From contig LSRY02000006.1 of NCBI GenBank assembly GCA_001643675.2, positions 1,118,501 to 1,182,500 of the forward strand: a stretch of DNA of 64,000 nt, written 5' to 3'. Of this stretch, positions 61,558 to 64,000 are shown in pieces. The stretch is from Monocercomonoides exilis (lineage: Eukaryota > Preaxostyla > Oxymonadida > Polymastigidae). How positions within the stretch are numbered: the first letter of the stretch is position 1; every line of letters starts with the position of its first letter. Both the position numbers and the translations under genes were made by a program. The notes beneath the pieces are model-generated. The model saw nothing but the letters and a program-made list of their open reading frames with translations, ran no database searches and was not told the origin of the DNA.

Positions 61558-63005
61558 CAAGAAAATATCTTTATGGAATAGTCAAGTAATAACCTAATAT
61601 ACATTCATTCATTTTTGTTTGTATTTAAATAAGTATTTTCAACAACCTTACAATTTCTTTTTTTTCACTTCTTTTTTCTTTTCTTTTCTTTTCTTATTTT
61701 TTGATTGTTAAATATGTGTTGTACATGTATGTTTTTTTTATCCACATGATTATAAAAAAAGAATTTTAAAACAACAAACATTGTCTGATATAAAAAAAAA
61801 AGTGTACGTATTGCTATTACTGCGAATGGATGTGATAGAAAAACAAAGCAACAAATTGAGTTAATTTGTGCTGAATAATTGGGAGGAAAAAAAAAAAAAG
61901 ATGAAAAAAACGAAATAAAAAGGAATGAAATGAAATAACTAGAAACACCCTCAAACTAAAGAAATTGCTAAAAAAAAAAAGAAAAGAAAATAAAGAAAAA
62001 ATCATTTTAAATATTTAATGGATATTGACGATTCATCAAAAAAAAGATGAAAAAAAGTACAGATGAAAATAGAACAGAATAAGATTAATGAAAAAAAAAG
62101 AAAAAAAAGTTAAGAAAACAAGAGATAATAAAATAGAAAAACATTTTTTATTTTTGTTGAACAAATTTGAGATATTATTTAATAAAAAATGCTCTAGAAA
62201 AAAGGTAAAGATTAGAAGAAGAAAAGAATTACAGAAGGCTTCAAAGTACACACAAGTTTCAAAAACTTTTCAAATCTGAAAAATATAAAAAAATAAAGTA
62301 AAAAAATACTAAAAAAAAAAAAAAATCAAAAGTAATACAACTGTTAAAACCCTCAATAAATCAATAAATGTTTCATGAAAATTAATAAAGGAGATGAAAG
62401 AAAAATAAAAATAACAAAAAACATCGAAGAAAAAAAATAGCCAAACTTGATTAAGAAAATTAAAAAAAAAAAAAAAAATAGAAAAAAACGATTTCAACAA
62501 AACTAAACATGAAATGAAATAACAATAATAGAATTTTTGAACAGAAAAACGAAAAAAGGGATTATTATCACCTTTCAGCAATAATTTCCCCATTTTCTTT
62601 CTCTTCTTATTTTTATTCACAGCACTTATACTGCAATGAACAAAAATCTATAATCACAAACATATAAAGCATCAACAACTGAGAATAAATCAAAAAATAA
62701 GAAAAAATATGGAAAAAAAAGAAAAATGTACTTAATAAAATTATAAAAGAATAGAAAGTTAAGAACAGTTGGCTTTACATGGAAAAAAAAAGATGATAAA
62801 AGTTCTCAAAGAAGAAAAAGAACATTTTGGAAAGATGTCACGACCAAGAATGAGTTCATACAGCACGCAATAAAACTCAGAAACAGGTGGACATTAAAAG
62901 AATGACTCTCCAAAATTGAATATTTTTCAAGATAAAGCCGTCAAAAGGATAAAAAAAAATAAAAAAATCAAGAAGAGAAACGCCTTTTATACAACATTTT
63001 TTAGC
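61558..63005. other. Extremely A-rich intergenic region
   Basis: About 1.45 kb on the plus strand is dominated by A runs and GAAAA/AAAAT words, with no supported gene. Open frames here consist of Lys/Asn or, on the other strand, Phe/Leu/Ile and reflect composition only. It may hold the 3' regions of both flanking genes, which converge on it. Confidence 0.6.
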
Positions 63006-64000
63006 TCAGCACCAGACTTCTTCTTCCATCGAACGTACAACAAGCGAAGAAAGACAGCGCATGAAATCCTCTTTAAAATTACGTCGCTCCAAGTAGTGAT
63101 GAAATGGTTCATCTATGACAATTCGTTCAAAGAATAATTCTTTCTTTCTTTTCATCATTTCATCATCATACAGATCGTCCCTTCTCTCACTCTCCGATGA
63201 TTCTGAATCAGAGCCAGAATCTTCATCTGGATCTTCTTCGTCGGTGAAGAACCTCTGCCACGTTTGGAGCATCTCCGGTTGCGATAGAGGATCACCTGTC
63301 GCACCAAAGACAGTCACAGGAACTGCAAGCGGCTTTTCCAATGGAATTGGACAAGAAGGAGTCGAGTCTTCTGAAAGAAGTGGTGTGTATGAGTAGTACA
63401 GCTAACGTAATCAAACATATCAAGAACAATTAAAAGTGATAACATGAAGATAGTTTGCATCTTTAACATTGATAGCTAAACAAACCTTCATGTCTGCTCT
63501 GAGAGGAGGAAGTGAAACTGAAAAAAGGCGTTGGTCAATAAGACCAGGTGATGGTCCAAAACGAGATACGCACAGATCAGCAAATTCTCGATCGGGCAAC
63601 TAAATATAAAAAAAAATTCACTTTATGTGTGACAAAAATAAACACTTCAAACTCCACAATCAATTGGTTTACCAAAAGGATCAGTCGTTCCTGGTGCACC
63701 TCTTCCTGATAGAATAAGCTGTTCCGGCATAGGAAGTTTTCTTCGACGAATTTCGAGTGCAGTCTCATATGCAACAAGTGTTCCCAAGCTGTGAGCAAAA
63801 AACGAATAAGGTTTGTTGCCTTTTTTGATTAATGGAGTAAGAGCATCAGTTATTTGACTCACAAGCTCTTTCATATCAGTAATGAATGGTTCTGACGAAC
63901 GACCTTGCCTACCAGGATATTGAACAGCCACATACTAAAAAAATATCTACAATAAAAATTGAAAAAATAATAAATTTCTAACTTCAATTGATTTTGGAAG
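63006..64000 (-). CDS. Type II (FAS/PKS-type) alpha/beta-hydrolase thioesterase, partial at the right edge
   Basis: Exons on the minus strand are >63983-64000, 63653-63934, 63486-63599 and 63006-63401. The introns are 48, 53 and 84 nt with GT-AG ends and consistent phase. Family blocks are LPKSIE-YVAVQYPGR (across the first intron), YSFFAHSLGTLVAYE (nucleophile Ser in AHSLG), LILSGRGAP, LFSVSLPPLRADM, PLAVPVTVFGATGDP (catalytic Asp) and IDEPFHHYLE (catalytic His). These match stand-alone thioesterases that release or edit acyl chains on carrier proteins, such as oleoyl-ACP hydrolase and bacterial type II TEs. An Asp/Glu/Ser-rich insert lies between the Asp and His (about 63,150-63,235). The N-terminus is beyond the window. 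The physiological substrate is unknown; no synthase gene is seen nearby. Confidence 0.9.

Noticed and set aside
61817-62620. Several open frames in the A-rich region
   Set aside because: Composition-driven Lys/Asn or Phe/Ile/Leu runs with no family resemblance.

Overview
The window looks like nuclear DNA of a protist. Host genes carry many short spliceosomal introns (45-123 nt, GT...AG, donors mostly GTATGT-, GTTTGT- or GTAT-like), use TAA, TAG and TGA all as stops (standard code), and sit close together. Very large Ser-rich, coiled-coil or parallel-beta-helix proteins, including a receptor with a kinase-like tail, fit a metamonad, most likely an oxymonad such as Monocercomonoides. That assignment is inference from gene style, not from a marker gene. 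Homopolymer-length differences between the two copies of a large repeat suggest a noisy long-read assembly.

Left flank, 1-19,694: a partial AQR (intron-binding spliceosomal helicase) gene on the minus strand, then RACK1 (minus) head-to-head with LST8 (plus), then IMP4 (plus), which converges on a 2,301-residue coiled-coil/Ser-rich protein (minus). A possible 61-residue gene (minus), a Ser-rich orphan gene (plus) and an AT-rich gap with a 410-bp foldback element follow. I reconstructed exon structures by hand; the reading phase closes in every multi-exon gene given.

Centre, 19,695-56,609: a giant inverted repeat. Two near-identical arms of about 17.2 kb (19,695-36,924 and 39,378-56,609) flank a unique spacer of about 2.45 kb. 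Each arm holds, from outside in: one gene of about 12 kb for a giant single-pass membrane protein (signal peptide, eight ~350-residue beta-helix-like modules, one transmembrane helix, a pseudokinase tail); about 1.2 kb of AT-rich DNA; a decayed pogo/Tigger-like transposase; a ~260-bp MITE; and two short intact reading frames in the inner ~1.4 kb. The spacer holds a decayed virus-type primase-helicase (archaeo-eukaryotic primase plus superfamily-3 helicase). The inner arms and spacer therefore look like a small linear virus- or replicon-like element with long terminal inverted repeats, and it lies exactly at the palindrome's axis. The giant receptor gene is frameshifted at three sites in the left copy and four in the right. 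Every frameshift is a one-base change in a homopolymer, and none coincides between copies, so both genes are probably intact.

Right flank, 56,610-64,000: a gene-poor AT-rich stretch with a tRNA-like sequence, interstitial telomere-like CCCTAA motifs and nested MITE/foldback elements; a helical-repeat protein gene (plus); 1.4 kb of A-rich DNA; and a partial type II thioesterase gene (minus) running off the right edge.

The housekeeping genes cover splicing (AQR), translation (RACK1), TOR signalling (LST8) and ribosome biogenesis (IMP4). They show no operon-like functional grouping. The most unusual part is the palindrome with its receptor pair and central replicon remnant.
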